Below, in pieces: positions 18,344-26,219 of a DNA stretch of 64,000 nt. The first letter of the stretch is position 1. Each line of letters opens with the position of its first letter. The stretch covers positions 558,001 to 622,000 of the forward strand of contig NZ_JHXX01000001.1 of assembly GCF_000621605.1 (NCBI RefSeq). Reading direction: 5' to 3'. Origin of the DNA: Butyrivibrio sp. MC2021 (GTDB lineage Bacteria; Bacillota; Clostridia; Lachnospirales; Lachnospiraceae). The notes under the pieces are model-generated. The model ran no database searches. It was given only the letters and a program-made list of their open reading frames with translations, and was not told where the DNA came from. The position numbers were made by a program, and so were the translations under genes.

Positions 18344-19891
18344 TCAGATGATCCTCTTTTGCCTGATAACAGGTCTTATACCGAACACTTCCTCAAAAAA
18401 GCTTGCTCTGTTTCCAAAAAGTCCTTTTTCCAAAGTGATATCTGCATTGGTATCAACAAATATCTCCAGTTCCCTGTCCTTGACGGTAACGGTGACATCC
18501 TTAAACTTCTGCTTATGGGTTCTGTCCAGGCCGTTGGCTATCCTGAGGATCGCAGTGAGCTTGGCCACCCTCAGATAGTCCTCTCTGGTGAAGCCCTCAA
18601 AGAACTTGCTGTTGGCGGTGTAATACTCAAACTCCTCGTGGTTGAACCTGACAACGTTGGCAACGATCTCCCTCTCTCTGTGGGACAGTCCGATGATCTC
18701 CGTTGACATGATGATGTTATAGGAGCAGTCACCCAGATAAACAAGGCTTATATACTTGCCGCAATCATGAAGTATCGTAGCGATCTGTAAAAGAAGCCTG
18801 TCTCTTTGGGTAAGACCATGTAAATCCGCGGTGCTGTCAAATACAGTAAGGGCGATCTTCTGAAGGGTCTCACGCCTTGATTTGCTTCCCATGAATCTCT
18901 TGGAAATATTCTGAGCACAGGCAATGATGTCCTGCTCAAAATCATGAGGTGAACTGATAAAGTTCTTTTTCTCCGCATACTCATAGGCGATACCGTCGCA
19001 GAGGGTGATTCCGGGAGCCCAGAGATTATCGGCCTTGGTCTCATCCAGGAAACACTTGATAACTGTTCCTGATACATACAGCATTGGCACATTGTCCTCG
19101 GGGATATTGAGCTTTTTGGCCACCTCTATGGCACTGGTGACGCTGGCCTTTTCCAGGAACTTAAGAAATTCCTGCCTTGTGGCATAGCCCTCCCTGTCGG
19201 TTCCCATGCGCTGCTTCTGAATTATCGGCGATACATAGTCGTCTATGATTATGATATTCTCTATTTTTCTGTCCTTTAGATGGATCTTGGAAAAAACACT
19301 AAGCTGGGAATTGACCAGCTCTGAAACCAGGTCTCTGTACTTGAGTTTTGTGGCATGTACTTCCTCCATGGTGGTATGGATCCTCAGAACTCCCGTTGTG
19401 AGATTCTGGGTGGCAACCAGGGCATCCTTTTCAAAAAGGGATATCTGAATGCTGCCTCCGCCTATGTCCACAATGGCTGTGGGGCGCCTGATTATCTCCT
19501 CAAACTGGTCCTGCTTTAGGGCTATAGATTTATAGTCCAGAAATCGCTGTTCAGAATTACTTAAGATGTCGATGTGGATCCCGGTGCTCTGCTCAATAAG
19601 ATCCTGAACCACCACAATATCCCTGGTCTCACGCATGGCACTGGTGCCATAGGCCTGATAATGGGTTACACCGTAACCCTCCATGATATTGCGAAAGTCC
19701 TTCAGGATCCTTATCATCTCTTCTACATGAAAACTGGAGATCCTGCCGGTGGCATAGGTCTCTGTTCCCAGATCCATGCGGTGTCTCACATGGTCCAGCT
19801 CTCTTACCCCCTTTTTCTGGGACAGCTCAAATATCTTGAGAGCCATCTCATAAGAACCCACATCTATTGCTGCAAATACTTCACCCGTCAT
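18344..19891 (-). CDS. ppx: Exopolyphosphatase/pppGpp phosphohydrolase with HD domain
   Basis: Ppx/GppA-family enzyme that removes phosphate from polyphosphate ends, and in some members from pppGpp. The N-terminal ASKHA domain reads AAIDVGSYEMALKI, where the typical family sequence has GSNT, so the loop is somewhat divergent; IVDIGGGSIQISLF is the second phosphate-binding motif. The C-terminal part (about residues 310-515) is HD-like, with ILHDCGKYI and LSHREREIV. It is translated immediately before ppk. Whether the HD residues are catalytic cannot be judged from sequence alone. Confidence 0.93.
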   Translation of the reverse strand: MTGEVFAAIDVGSYEMALKIFELSQKKGVRELDHVRHRMDLGTETYATGRISSFHVEEMIRILKDFRNIMEGYGVTHYQAYGTSAMRETRDIVVVQDLIEQSTGIHIDILSNSEQRFLDYKSIALKQDQFEEIIRRPTAIVDIGGGSIQISLFEKDALVATQNLTTGVLRIHTTMEEVHATKLKYRDLVSELVNSQLSVFSKIHLKDRKIENIIIIDDYVSPIIQKQRMGTDREGYATRQEFLKFLEKASVTSAIEVAKKLNIPEDNVPMLYVSGTVIKCFLDETKADNLWAPGITLCDGIAYEYAEKKNFISSPHDFEQDIIACAQNISKRFMGSKSRRETLQKIALTVFDSTADLHGLTQRDRLLLQIATILHDCGKYISLVYLGDCSYNIIMSTEIIGLSHREREIVANVVRFNHEEFEYYTANSKFFEGFTREDYLRVAKLTAILRIANGLDRTHKQKFKDVTVTVKDRELEIFVDTNADITLEKGLFGNRASFFEEVFGIRPVIRQKRII

Positions 19892-19921
19892 AAGAACCCC
19901 TCATTCGCTCAAAGACTAAAG

Positions 19922-21049
19922 TTAATAATTCCCCAGAATTTTCAGCATTTTGGCTTCTTCACGAAGTCCTCTCAGTGCATTCTTCACCGCACTGTCTTCA
20001 AGATTGCCGTCAAAATCAATAAAAAACCTGTACTCCCAGTTTCTGTCCTCAATAGGTCTTGACTCGATCTTGGTCATGTTCAGATTGTTGTAGATAAAAT
20101 GTGACATCATGTGATACAGAGAGCCCGCCTCGTGAGGGATTTCCATGCAAATGCTGATCTTGCCTGCCCCCTTGAGGAACACCTTCTGATTGGTCACAAT
20201 GATGAATCTGGTGGAGTTGGAATCAGCCTGATTGACCCCTTCCTGAATCACCTCAAGTCCGTAGATCTCTGCCGCAAGGCTGCTGCCTATGGCTCCCTGG
20301 GTTATATCCTTATCCTCTGCCACCTTCTTAGCCGCAAAGGCGTTATTCTTCATGCTTATCTGCTTGATATCGCCATGTTCGGATAAAAATTTGGAGCTCT
20401 GCATAAGAGACTGGGGATGGGAATAAACCGTTTTGATATCGGAAAGCTGTGCTCCCTTCAGCCCCATAAGGCAGTGCCTTATCTCAATTATCTGTTCACC
20501 GATGATATAATTCTCATACTCTGTAAGAAGATCGTAAATCTCGCTGACAATTCCCGCTGTTGAATTCTCAATGGGAAGGACCGCGTAATCTGCGCTTCCG
20601 TCCTCAAGAACCGCCATGGCATCCCTGAAGGTCTCCACATGGAAGCTGTGAACATCCTTACCGAAAAACTTCTTCATGGCGATCTCTGAATAGGCACCCT
20701 CGGCGCCCTGATAGCACACTCTGCAGTTGGCATAATCCAGTGAATCAATTCTGATAAAGGGAAGCCTTCCTGATGCTCCATGCTCAGCCAGCTTCTGATA
20801 CTGGAGCTTGCGGCTCATGGACATAAGCTGTGAAAAAAGCTCTTCTATACCTACTCTGTTAAACTCGGAATGGGTCATATCGCCTACTGCCTTGAGCTTG
20901 GCCTCTTCCCTTTCCTTGTCATAAACCTTTTTGCCGTTGGCTATTTTATAATCAGCAACCTGTGAAGCAATATCCATACGCTTTTCATACAGCTCCACGA
21001 TCAGTTTGTCTACCTTGTCTATCTCTACCCTAAGGTCTTTTAAATCCAT
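19922..21049 (-). CDS. pheA: Bifunctional chorismate mutase/prephenate dehydratase
   Basis: P-protein of phenylalanine synthesis: chorismate to prephenate to phenylpyruvate. Residues 1-90 are an AroQ chorismate mutase helix bundle (LRVEIDKVDKLIVELYEKRM). Residues about 105-285 are the dehydratase, with VCYQGAEGAYSEIA, PIENSTAGIV and SNSTRFIIV. The C-terminal ACT domain (about 290-375) contains HEAGSLYHMMSHF and KIESRPIEDRNWEY, the site for feedback by phenylalanine. The start at 21049 is used because GGGAGAAG precedes the ATG. It has its own promoter region, divergent from the gene at 21153. Confidence 0.96.
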   Translation of the reverse strand: MDLKDLRVEIDKVDKLIVELYEKRMDIASQVADYKIANGKKVYDKEREEAKLKAVGDMTHSEFNRVGIEELFSQLMSMSRKLQYQKLAEHGASGRLPFIRIDSLDYANCRVCYQGAEGAYSEIAMKKFFGKDVHSFHVETFRDAMAVLEDGSADYAVLPIENSTAGIVSEIYDLLTEYENYIIGEQIIEIRHCLMGLKGAQLSDIKTVYSHPQSLMQSSKFLSEHGDIKQISMKNNAFAAKKVAEDKDITQGAIGSSLAAEIYGLEVIQEGVNQADSNSTRFIIVTNQKVFLKGAGKISICMEIPHEAGSLYHMMSHFIYNNLNMTKIESRPIEDRNWEYRFFIDFDGNLEDSAVKNALRGLREEAKMLKILGNY

Positions 21050-21101
21050 TTTTTCTTCTCCCAACTAACCATATATATAACCATGATAGTTGATTTTTAG
21101 C

Positions 21102-21130
21102 TTGATAGCAAGGTTTAACGAGCCTATAAT
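21102..21130 (+). promoter_or_regulatory. Promoter for the DUF5050-like gene
   Basis: TTGATA (21102-21107), 17 bases, TATAAT (21125-21130). It lies 22 bases upstream of the ATG at 21153 and so implies a very short leader. The divergent pheA start is only about 50 bases away. Confidence 0.75.
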
Positions 21131-21152
21131 AAATCTAAGAGAGGGGCTTACC

Positions 21153-22157
21153 ATGAATAAGAAAATCGTTATTATTTTTTTACTTGTGGCACTTTTATCA
21201 ATTGGTCTGGTTGCACTTAATCTCTACGAGCAGAGAATTCCAATGGATCCTTCCGACGTAGGGAATCTGGCTGGCAACCTTCAAAACGGCGGTCTGTTTT
21301 TCGAAATGGACGGCAAGGTCTACTTTTCCAATTCTCAGGAAGATAACTGCCTTTATTCCATGAATCTTGATGAATCCAAACCCAAGAGACTTACTACCAT
21401 GGGCGTGAAATATATCAGTGGTGCCAACAATCACCTTTATTTCTACATGGATTCAACTCATAAATCCGGAAAGGTAACCGGTCTCGGAGCTGCTTCCAAT
21501 CAGTTCGGCATTTACCGCTGCAACACCAAGGGCAGAGATCAGACCTGTCTTGTTCGTGACTTCTGCGGCGAGATGCAGCTCTGCGGCGAATATATTTATT
21601 ATCAGATAAAAACTGACGGCACACTCAACAAGATGCGCGTTGATAAAAAAGATAAGCAAAAGGTGGCTGATGAACTTATCTCTCCCCTTTGTTATGATAA
21701 CAATGTGATCTACTACACCGGTGTTTCCAAGGATCACGCCATCCACTCTCTGGGGGTCAACGGTAATAATGCCAATGCAGTGGTTCAGTCAGGGCATTGC
21801 TTTTTCCCTGTTGTCATGGACGGATATCTCTACTATCTCAACGGCGATTCCAATTACAGTCTCTGGCGAACAAATTTATACAGCGGCGTACAGGAACTGG
21901 TGGTATCCGACAGGATCGATTCCTTCACCATGGATCACGAGCACATCTACTACGCTTTTTCCAACAGTGACAATCCATCCCTTCGCAGATGCGATCTGGA
22001 TGGAAGAAATATTTATGTTCTTTACGACGGAATTGTTAACAGTATTAACTTGACATCCCGCTATGTTTATTTTAAGGTTTTTGGGGACGAAAAAACCACG
22101 TATCATATGCCCCTGGATGGTTCCAGAGCGCCTTCTGTTTTCGTTGTAGGCGGCTGA
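21153..22157 (+). CDS. Membrane-anchored beta-propeller-like protein (DUF5050-like)
   Basis: A 334-residue protein with an N-terminal signal anchor (about residues 4-22) after ATG at 21153, which follows GAGGGG. The remainder is a series of 40-50-residue beta-rich repeats of the form G-x-x-Y-Y/F...L-x-x-x-D-x, for example GKVYFSNSQEDNCLYSMN, GEYIYYQIKTDGTLNKMRVD and GYLYYLNGDSNYSLWRTN. This pattern is that of the DUF5050 group, which probably folds as a beta-propeller outside the membrane. No catalytic residues are evident; a ligand- or protein-binding role is possible. pyrB starts 49 bases downstream, and read-through from this gene is plausible. Confidence 0.75.
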   Translation: MNKKIVIIFLLVALLSIGLVALNLYEQRIPMDPSDVGNLAGNLQNGGLFFEMDGKVYFSNSQEDNCLYSMNLDESKPKRLTTMGVKYISGANNHLYFYMDSTHKSGKVTGLGAASNQFGIYRCNTKGRDQTCLVRDFCGEMQLCGEYIYYQIKTDGTLNKMRVDKKDKQKVADELISPLCYDNNVIYYTGVSKDHAIHSLGVNGNNANAVVQSGHCFFPVVMDGYLYYLNGDSNYSLWRTNLYSGVQELVVSDRIDSFTMDHEHIYYAFSNSDNPSLRRCDLDGRNIYVLYDGIVNSINLTSRYVYFKVFGDEKTTYHMPLDGSRAPSVFVVGG

Positions 22158-22206
22158 TCCCATATACAGCTATTTTTCTATTATTTCAATTTTTTGAGGA
22201 GACGGT

Positions 22207-23163
22207 ATGAAAAACTTAAGACACATGATGAACCCTCTGGATTTCTCAGTTGAGGAATTAGAGGAACTTTTCGATGTGGCAAATGACATCGAAAACAACA
22301 TGGAAGCCTATTCCCACAAATGTGACGGAAAGATAATGGCTACCTGTTTTTACGAACCAAGTACCAGAACAAGACTCAGTTTTGAAACAGCAATGCTCCG
22401 TCTGGGAGGTAAGTGCCTCGGATTTGCTGATGCAGGCTCATCCTCAGCAGCCAAGGGAGAAAGTGTTTCCGATACTATCAGAGTTATTTCCTGTTTCGCA
22501 GATATCTGTGCCATGAGGCATCCCAAGGAAGGCGCACCGATGGTGGCAGCTTCCAAATCCGGTATTCCCGTGATCAATGCAGGTGACGGTGGTCATCAGC
22601 ATCCCACTCAGACTCTTACAGATCTTCTTACTATCCGTTCCCTTTACGGAAAACTTGGTGATTTCACCATCGGCCTTTGCGGCGACCTCAAATTCGGCCG
22701 TACCGTCCATTCTCTTATAAATGCCCTGACCAGATACTCAGGCATCAAATTCGTATTTATTTCACCACAAGAACTTAAGGTTCCGGACTATATTACAGAA
22801 ATGCTGGATTCCAAGGGTATCCCCTTCGAAGAAGTTATCAAGCTGGAAGAAGTTATGCCTCAGCTGGACTTCCTTTACATGACAAGAGTTCAGAAGGAAC
22901 GTTTCTTCAACGAAGAAGACTACATAAGACTGAAGAACTTCTATATCCTTGATAAGGCTAAGATGGAACTCGCCAAGGAAAAGATGTATATCCTTCATCC
23001 CCTTCCAAGAGTAAACGAGATCTCCGTGGAGATTGATGATGATCCCAGAGCCGCTTACTTCAAGCAGGTTCAGTACGGTCTTTTTGTGAGAATGGCTCTT
23101 ATTTTAACTCTCCTTGATATGACCGATGCTCATATGAACCACGATCTTCTTCGGAAGTTTTGA
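22207..23163 (+). CDS. pyrB: Aspartate carbamoyltransferase, catalytic chain
   Basis: Second step of pyrimidine synthesis: carbamoyl phosphate plus aspartate to carbamoyl aspartate. [19 protein letters not shown] holds the carbamoyl-phosphate loop, [12 protein letters not shown] is the second binding block, and [10 protein letters not shown] and [10 protein letters not shown] are the aspartate-side motifs. At 318 residues it is full length. The ATG follows TGAGGAGA. The regulatory chain gene is next, indicating the E. coli-type dodecamer. Confidence 0.97.
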   Translation: MKNLRHMMNPLDFSVEELEELFDVANDIENNMEAYSHKCDGKIMATCFYEPSTRTRLSFETAMLRLGGKCLGFADAGSSSAAKGESVSDTIRVISCFADICAMRHPKEGAPMVAASKSGIPVINAGDGGHQHPTQTLTDLLTIRSLYGKLGDFTIGLCGDLKFGRTVHSLINALTRYSGIKFVFISPQELKVPDYITEMLDSKGIPFEEVIKLEEVMPQLDFLYMTRVQKERFFNEEDYIRLKNFYILDKAKMELAKEKMYILHPLPRVNEISVEIDDDPRAAYFKQVQYGLFVRMALILTLLDMTDAHMNHDLLRKF

Positions 23164-23220
23164 TATGTCATTCAGGAATCAATTAGTTGACCGCGTAAGC
23201 GTTGTAGAAAGAAGGAACCT

Positions 23221-23664
23221 ATGTTAAATATTGGAAAAATTGAAGAAGGCTTTGTTCTTGACCATATCCAGGCAGGAAAGAGCATGCAGATATACAGACA
23301 CCTTGGTCTTGATAAACTGGACTCCACTGTGGCCATCATCAAAAACGCCAAGAGTAAGGCCATGGGCAAAAAAGACATCCTCAAGGTAGAATGTGACATC
23401 GACACCCTGGACCTGGACGTCCTTGCCTTTATCGATCACAACATCACCGTCAATGTAATCAAGGCCGGCGAGATCATCGAGAAGCGCTCTCTTGTACTTC
23501 CCAGAGAGATCAAGGATGTCATCCGCTGCCACAACCCAAGATGCATCTCTTCCATTGAGCAGGAGCTTCCGCAGATCTTCTATCTGTCAGATGAAAAGAA
23601 AGAGATCTACCGCTGCAAGTATTGTGATGAAAAGTATTCTGAAGCGGATATTACAAAACATTGA
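23221..23664 (+). CDS. pyrI: Aspartate carbamoyltransferase, regulatory chain
   Basis: Allosteric subunit that binds nucleotides and bridges PyrB trimers. An N-terminal allosteric domain (about residues 1-95) precedes a zinc domain with four cysteines in two pairs, CHNPRC and CKYC. GAAGGA precedes the ATG. It is co-transcribed with pyrB and ends before a strong hairpin at 23684-23718. Confidence 0.96.
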   Translation: MLNIGKIEEGFVLDHIQAGKSMQIYRHLGLDKLDSTVAIIKNAKSKAMGKKDILKVECDIDTLDLDVLAFIDHNITVNVIKAGEIIEKRSLVLPREIKDVIRCHNPRCISSIEQELPQIFYLSDEKKEIYRCKYCDEKYSEADITKH

Positions 23665-23683
23665 ATAACATGACTTAAACATA

Positions 23684-23718
23684 AAAACAGCTGCTTATTG
23701 AGGTTAAGCAGCTGTTTT
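23684..23718. terminator. Bidirectional terminator after pyrI
   Basis: AAAACAGCTGCTTA (23684-23697) pairs perfectly with TAAGCAGCTGTTTT (23705-23718). A- and T-runs flank both sides, suiting the convergent genes. Confidence 0.9.
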
Positions 23719-23765
23719 ACATTTTCATTGTTTTGAATACTCCCCATTCTCATCAATATTTAAAC

Positions 23766-23963
23766 CTAGTGTTCCCGGGACAGTTCCTCCAGGAAGCTGC
23801 AGAGCGTGCTCTTCCCCGCACCGGGAGTCGCTGCCAGCATAACCAGAACTCTCTCTCCCTTTTCCTTCTGAGTCGCAGTGAGCCTTTTTAGGAGCGGCAA
23901 AAAAATCTCATTTATGGAAGCTTCACTGTATGTGGCTTTTACATCTATTCCGTTAATGTTCTT
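23766..23963 (-). pseudogene. Remnant of a nucleoside/nucleotide kinase-family gene
   Basis: The minus strand reads about 65 codons from 23963 to a TAG at 23766. They match the N-terminal part of P-loop kinases of the YggC/PRK09270 group: a segment like INGIDVKATYSEASINEIFL, then KEKGERVLVMLAATPGAGKS with Walker A, then TLCSFLEELSRE and a stop. The stop comes just after the P-loop, so more than two thirds of the expected protein is missing. No start codon with a ribosome-binding site precedes it. The fragment begins just after the frame of the Nudix gene end, which it overlaps by about 11 bases. I call it a fossil from recognition of the family pattern. Confidence 0.7.
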
Positions 23964-24402
23964 TTAAAATATTCTTTCCATTGTTCAAATACTCTTCTGC
24001 TGCCTTCAGTTCTCTCTTTGATTCATCAGATTGTAAGCTGTCCAGCGCCTCCTGATAGCTCAATAATACAATCTCTGAAACCTCACTCTCCTGTGCATGA
24101 ATCTTCTGATCATGATATTCTGCCAGAAAATAGACATTGGTCTTCTTATCATTGGGACGACCCTCCCTGGCCAGAAAATGCTCATCTACTTCTCTGAAAT
24201 CATCATACAACTTAACCTCAAGACCGGTTTCTTCTTTTACCTCTCTCAGGGCTGTCTCCTGCTCCGTCTCCCCGGCTTCCATATGCCCTTTGGGGAATCC
24301 ACAAAATCCGCTATACATACCGGTTCCACGGATAATCACATATTTCCTGACTCCTTCTTCGTAAGTAAAAACTATTGCCCCACAAGATTTTTCGTTTGCC
24401 AT
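23953..24402 (-). CDS. Nudix hydrolase, diadenosine-tetraphosphatase-like
   Basis: A 149-residue pyrophosphohydrolase. The Nudix box is intact: GHMEAGETEQETALREVKEE followed by TGL. The N-terminal KSCGAIVF and GFPKGHMEAGE resemble bis(5'-nucleosyl)-tetraphosphatase (asymmetrical) members. It is third in a minus-strand group behind the GNAT gene, whose stop lies 27 bases upstream. GAAGGAG precedes the ATG. Substrate assignment is tentative. Confidence 0.88.
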   Translation of the reverse strand: MANEKSCGAIVFTYEEGVRKYVIIRGTGMYSGFCGFPKGHMEAGETEQETALREVKEETGLEVKLYDDFREVDEHFLAREGRPNDKKTNVYFLAEYHDQKIHAQESEVSEIVLLSYQEALDSLQSDESKRELKAAEEYLNNGKNILKEH

Positions 24403-24429
24403 AATGCTCCTTCTTTTTTTATATAGTAA

Positions 24430-25014
24430 TTACCTTCTACGTCCTTCTCTATGGAAAAAGTATCCCAGATTGATTCTCACTTCTCGTCTGCCGATATCAT
24501 CGTTGGTATAGCAGCAGGTATCAAAGCCGATGAGCTCAAAGCCCTGATGAAGATAGAAACCTATGGCTTTGGTGTTACAGGACTGAGTCTCAAGCATAAT
24601 GGCTCTTCTGTTCTGGGCCATGGCCACTTCCTTTGCTTTGTCCATAAGTCTTTTTCCAAGTCCGGTTCCCTGGAGTTCATCAGAAACCCACAGTTCTGTT
24701 ACCAGCAGTCTGTTGGACCACTCTTCGGGACAGACTTCTATGCAGGCTCTTAAGGTGCCGTCTTCTCCTACAACGCCGTAAGCCTCTGCATCTTCCCAAT
24801 GGTCCTGATATAAAGAATCCGGGAAATCATATTCCTCGGGAGTGTGAACTATCTCTTTCTCCGCCTGCTTCTTTACAAGCTTAACTATGCATCCATCCTT
24901 GTCCAAGGGATCTATTTTAAAATCGTAGTAGCTGTCACTTCTTGTGGTAAGAGGGATAGCTACTCCTTTCCATTTTTCTTTTGGAAGAGATACTATTTCA
25001 ATCTCGGTTGTCAT
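24430..25014 (-). CDS. GNAT acetyltransferase, streptothricin-acetyltransferase-like
   Basis: N-acetyltransferase of 194 residues. The acetyl-CoA loop reads VSDELQGTGLGKRLMDKAKE (Q/R-x-x-G-x-G/A form), and the C-terminal block LETQSCNTKAIGFYLHQGF followed by ELIGFDTCCY closely recalls SatA/Sat4-type streptothricin acetyltransferases. The true substrate is unknown, because many chromosomal relatives have no proven resistance role. AAGGAGGG precedes the ATG. It follows the short pyruvate-kinase gene by 18 bases and precedes Nudix, forming a three-gene unit. Confidence 0.85.
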   Translation of the reverse strand: MTTEIEIVSLPKEKWKGVAIPLTTRSDSYYDFKIDPLDKDGCIVKLVKKQAEKEIVHTPEEYDFPDSLYQDHWEDAEAYGVVGEDGTLRACIEVCPEEWSNRLLVTELWVSDELQGTGLGKRLMDKAKEVAMAQNRRAIMLETQSCNTKAIGFYLHQGFELIGFDTCCYTNDDIGRREVRINLGYFFHREGRRR

Positions 25015-25032
25015 TTTTAGCCCTCCTTTTTC

Positions 25033-26004
25033 TTAACATTTCGCAGTTTGTGATAAATAACGTATAACCTCCACCGGATACCTGCCAACTGCGGTCTCAC
25101 CTGTGACCATAACTGATGAAGCGCCATCAAGAACTGCATTGTAAATGTCATTGACTTCTGCTCTGGTGGGAACCTGGGAGTTTTCCATAGAGGCCAGCAT
25201 CTGGGTGACAACCATAAATGGAATCTTATGCTCGTTACAAATTTTAGAAATTTGCTTCTGAACTCTGGGAAGTTCCCATAGAGGCATGGCGTTTCCAAGA
25301 TCTCCTCTTGCAATAACTATTTCATCTGCGACAAGGAAGAAATCCTTAAGGTTATCAACTCCCTTCATATTTTCAATCTTTGCATATATACGGATCTTTT
25401 CTCCGCCGTATTCATTAAGCACACTTCTAAGCTTATTAAGATCATCAGCGCTTCTGACGAAGGGCTGCATCACTCCGGTAACTCCGCACTCTGCAGCAAT
25501 TTTGATATTGCTGATATCGTCCTCTGTCAGCGCCGGAGTATCAAGGTCTGTTCCAATAAGCGCAAGGCTCTTTCTGCCGGAAAGAAGTCCCCCACGTACT
25601 ATCTTTATTTCTGCAATATCTCCATGCACACTTACCGCTTCAGCAAGTATTTTTCCATCATCAAGAAGGATCTGCTGCCCGGAAGTAATGGCATCAAGAA
25701 CAATCTGACTTACAGGAATTCCATCTTTTCCCAGAAACGCAGTTGCGCCCTCCCGAAGCTCTACAGGTTCACGAAGGTCTCCAATCCTTATCTCCGGTCC
25801 CTGCATATCAATAAGAATCTTTGGCATTACATTATTTTTCGCAGCTGCTCTCTTAATTATTTCTATCTTTGAAACACAGTCCTTAAGCATGACATGGGAA
25901 AGATTGATCCTCATCCCGGTCATGCCCTCTGCAAACATTTCCGTTAATGTCTCTTCATCTTCACAGGCCGGTCCCAAGGTGCCAAACACATCTATCATAG
26001 TCAT
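25033..26004 (-). CDS. Short pyruvate-kinase homologue lacking the C-terminal domain
   Basis: Protein of 323 residues with A and B domains of pyruvate kinase but no C-terminal allosteric domain; normal enzymes are about 470 or longer. Conserved parts are GMRINLSH (Arg, Asn, Ser and His of the potassium/phosphate site), AKIEN with the catalytic Lys, VIARGDLG, and PTRAEVNDIYNAVLDG. Departures are IDMQGPEIRIG, where DTKGPEIR is usual (Thr to Met and Lys to Gln), and DVFGTLGPA in place of the basic RTKIV...TLGPA start. Either it is a degenerate paralogue with another role or a minimal enzyme. GGGAG precedes the start, and the frame is clean to the stop. Confidence 0.85.
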   Translation of the reverse strand: MTMIDVFGTLGPACEDEETLTEMFAEGMTGMRINLSHVMLKDCVSKIEIIKRAAAKNNVMPKILIDMQGPEIRIGDLREPVELREGATAFLGKDGIPVSQIVLDAITSGQQILLDDGKILAEAVSVHGDIAEIKIVRGGLLSGRKSLALIGTDLDTPALTEDDISNIKIAAECGVTGVMQPFVRSADDLNKLRSVLNEYGGEKIRIYAKIENMKGVDNLKDFFLVADEIVIARGDLGNAMPLWELPRVQKQISKICNEHKIPFMVVTQMLASMENSQVPTRAEVNDIYNAVLDGASSVMVTGETAVGRYPVEVIRYLSQTAKC

Positions 26005-26109
26005 TTGCTGCTCCCTGATTAATGTTCTTCTTCCAAAGCCCCATATTTTAAGGTATTTGAGGCATCCTAGAACATTGTAACAGAGTAATTCTCAAAAGAA
26101 TACAACCAA

Positions 26110-26150
26110 TTAAGAATCAGTTAAGAATTGCGCAAGATACAGATTAAGAC
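26110..26150. promoter_or_regulatory. Phased TTAAGA direct repeats, candidate OmpR-family operator
   Basis: TTAAGAA occurs at 26110-26116 and 26121-26127, a weaker GCAAGA at 26132-26137 and TTAAGAC at 26144-26150. The steps are 11, 11 and 12 bases, one helical turn each, as expected for tandem binding by an OmpR/PhoB-type regulator. The array is about 70 bases upstream of the efflux gene cluster that encodes such a regulator at its end. Autoregulation is inferred. Confidence 0.6.
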
Positions 26151-26219
26151 TTTCCGTCCTTTGAGCAGTAAAGTAATTTCATAAGTTAACGAAAACGTTT
26201 GAGAAGCGAGGGTATAACA

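Noticed and set aside
25017..25313. 98-codon minus-strand frame at the end of the pyruvate-kinase-like gene as a possible separate gene
   Set aside because: It overlaps the conserved PTRAEV region in another frame and has no start signal.
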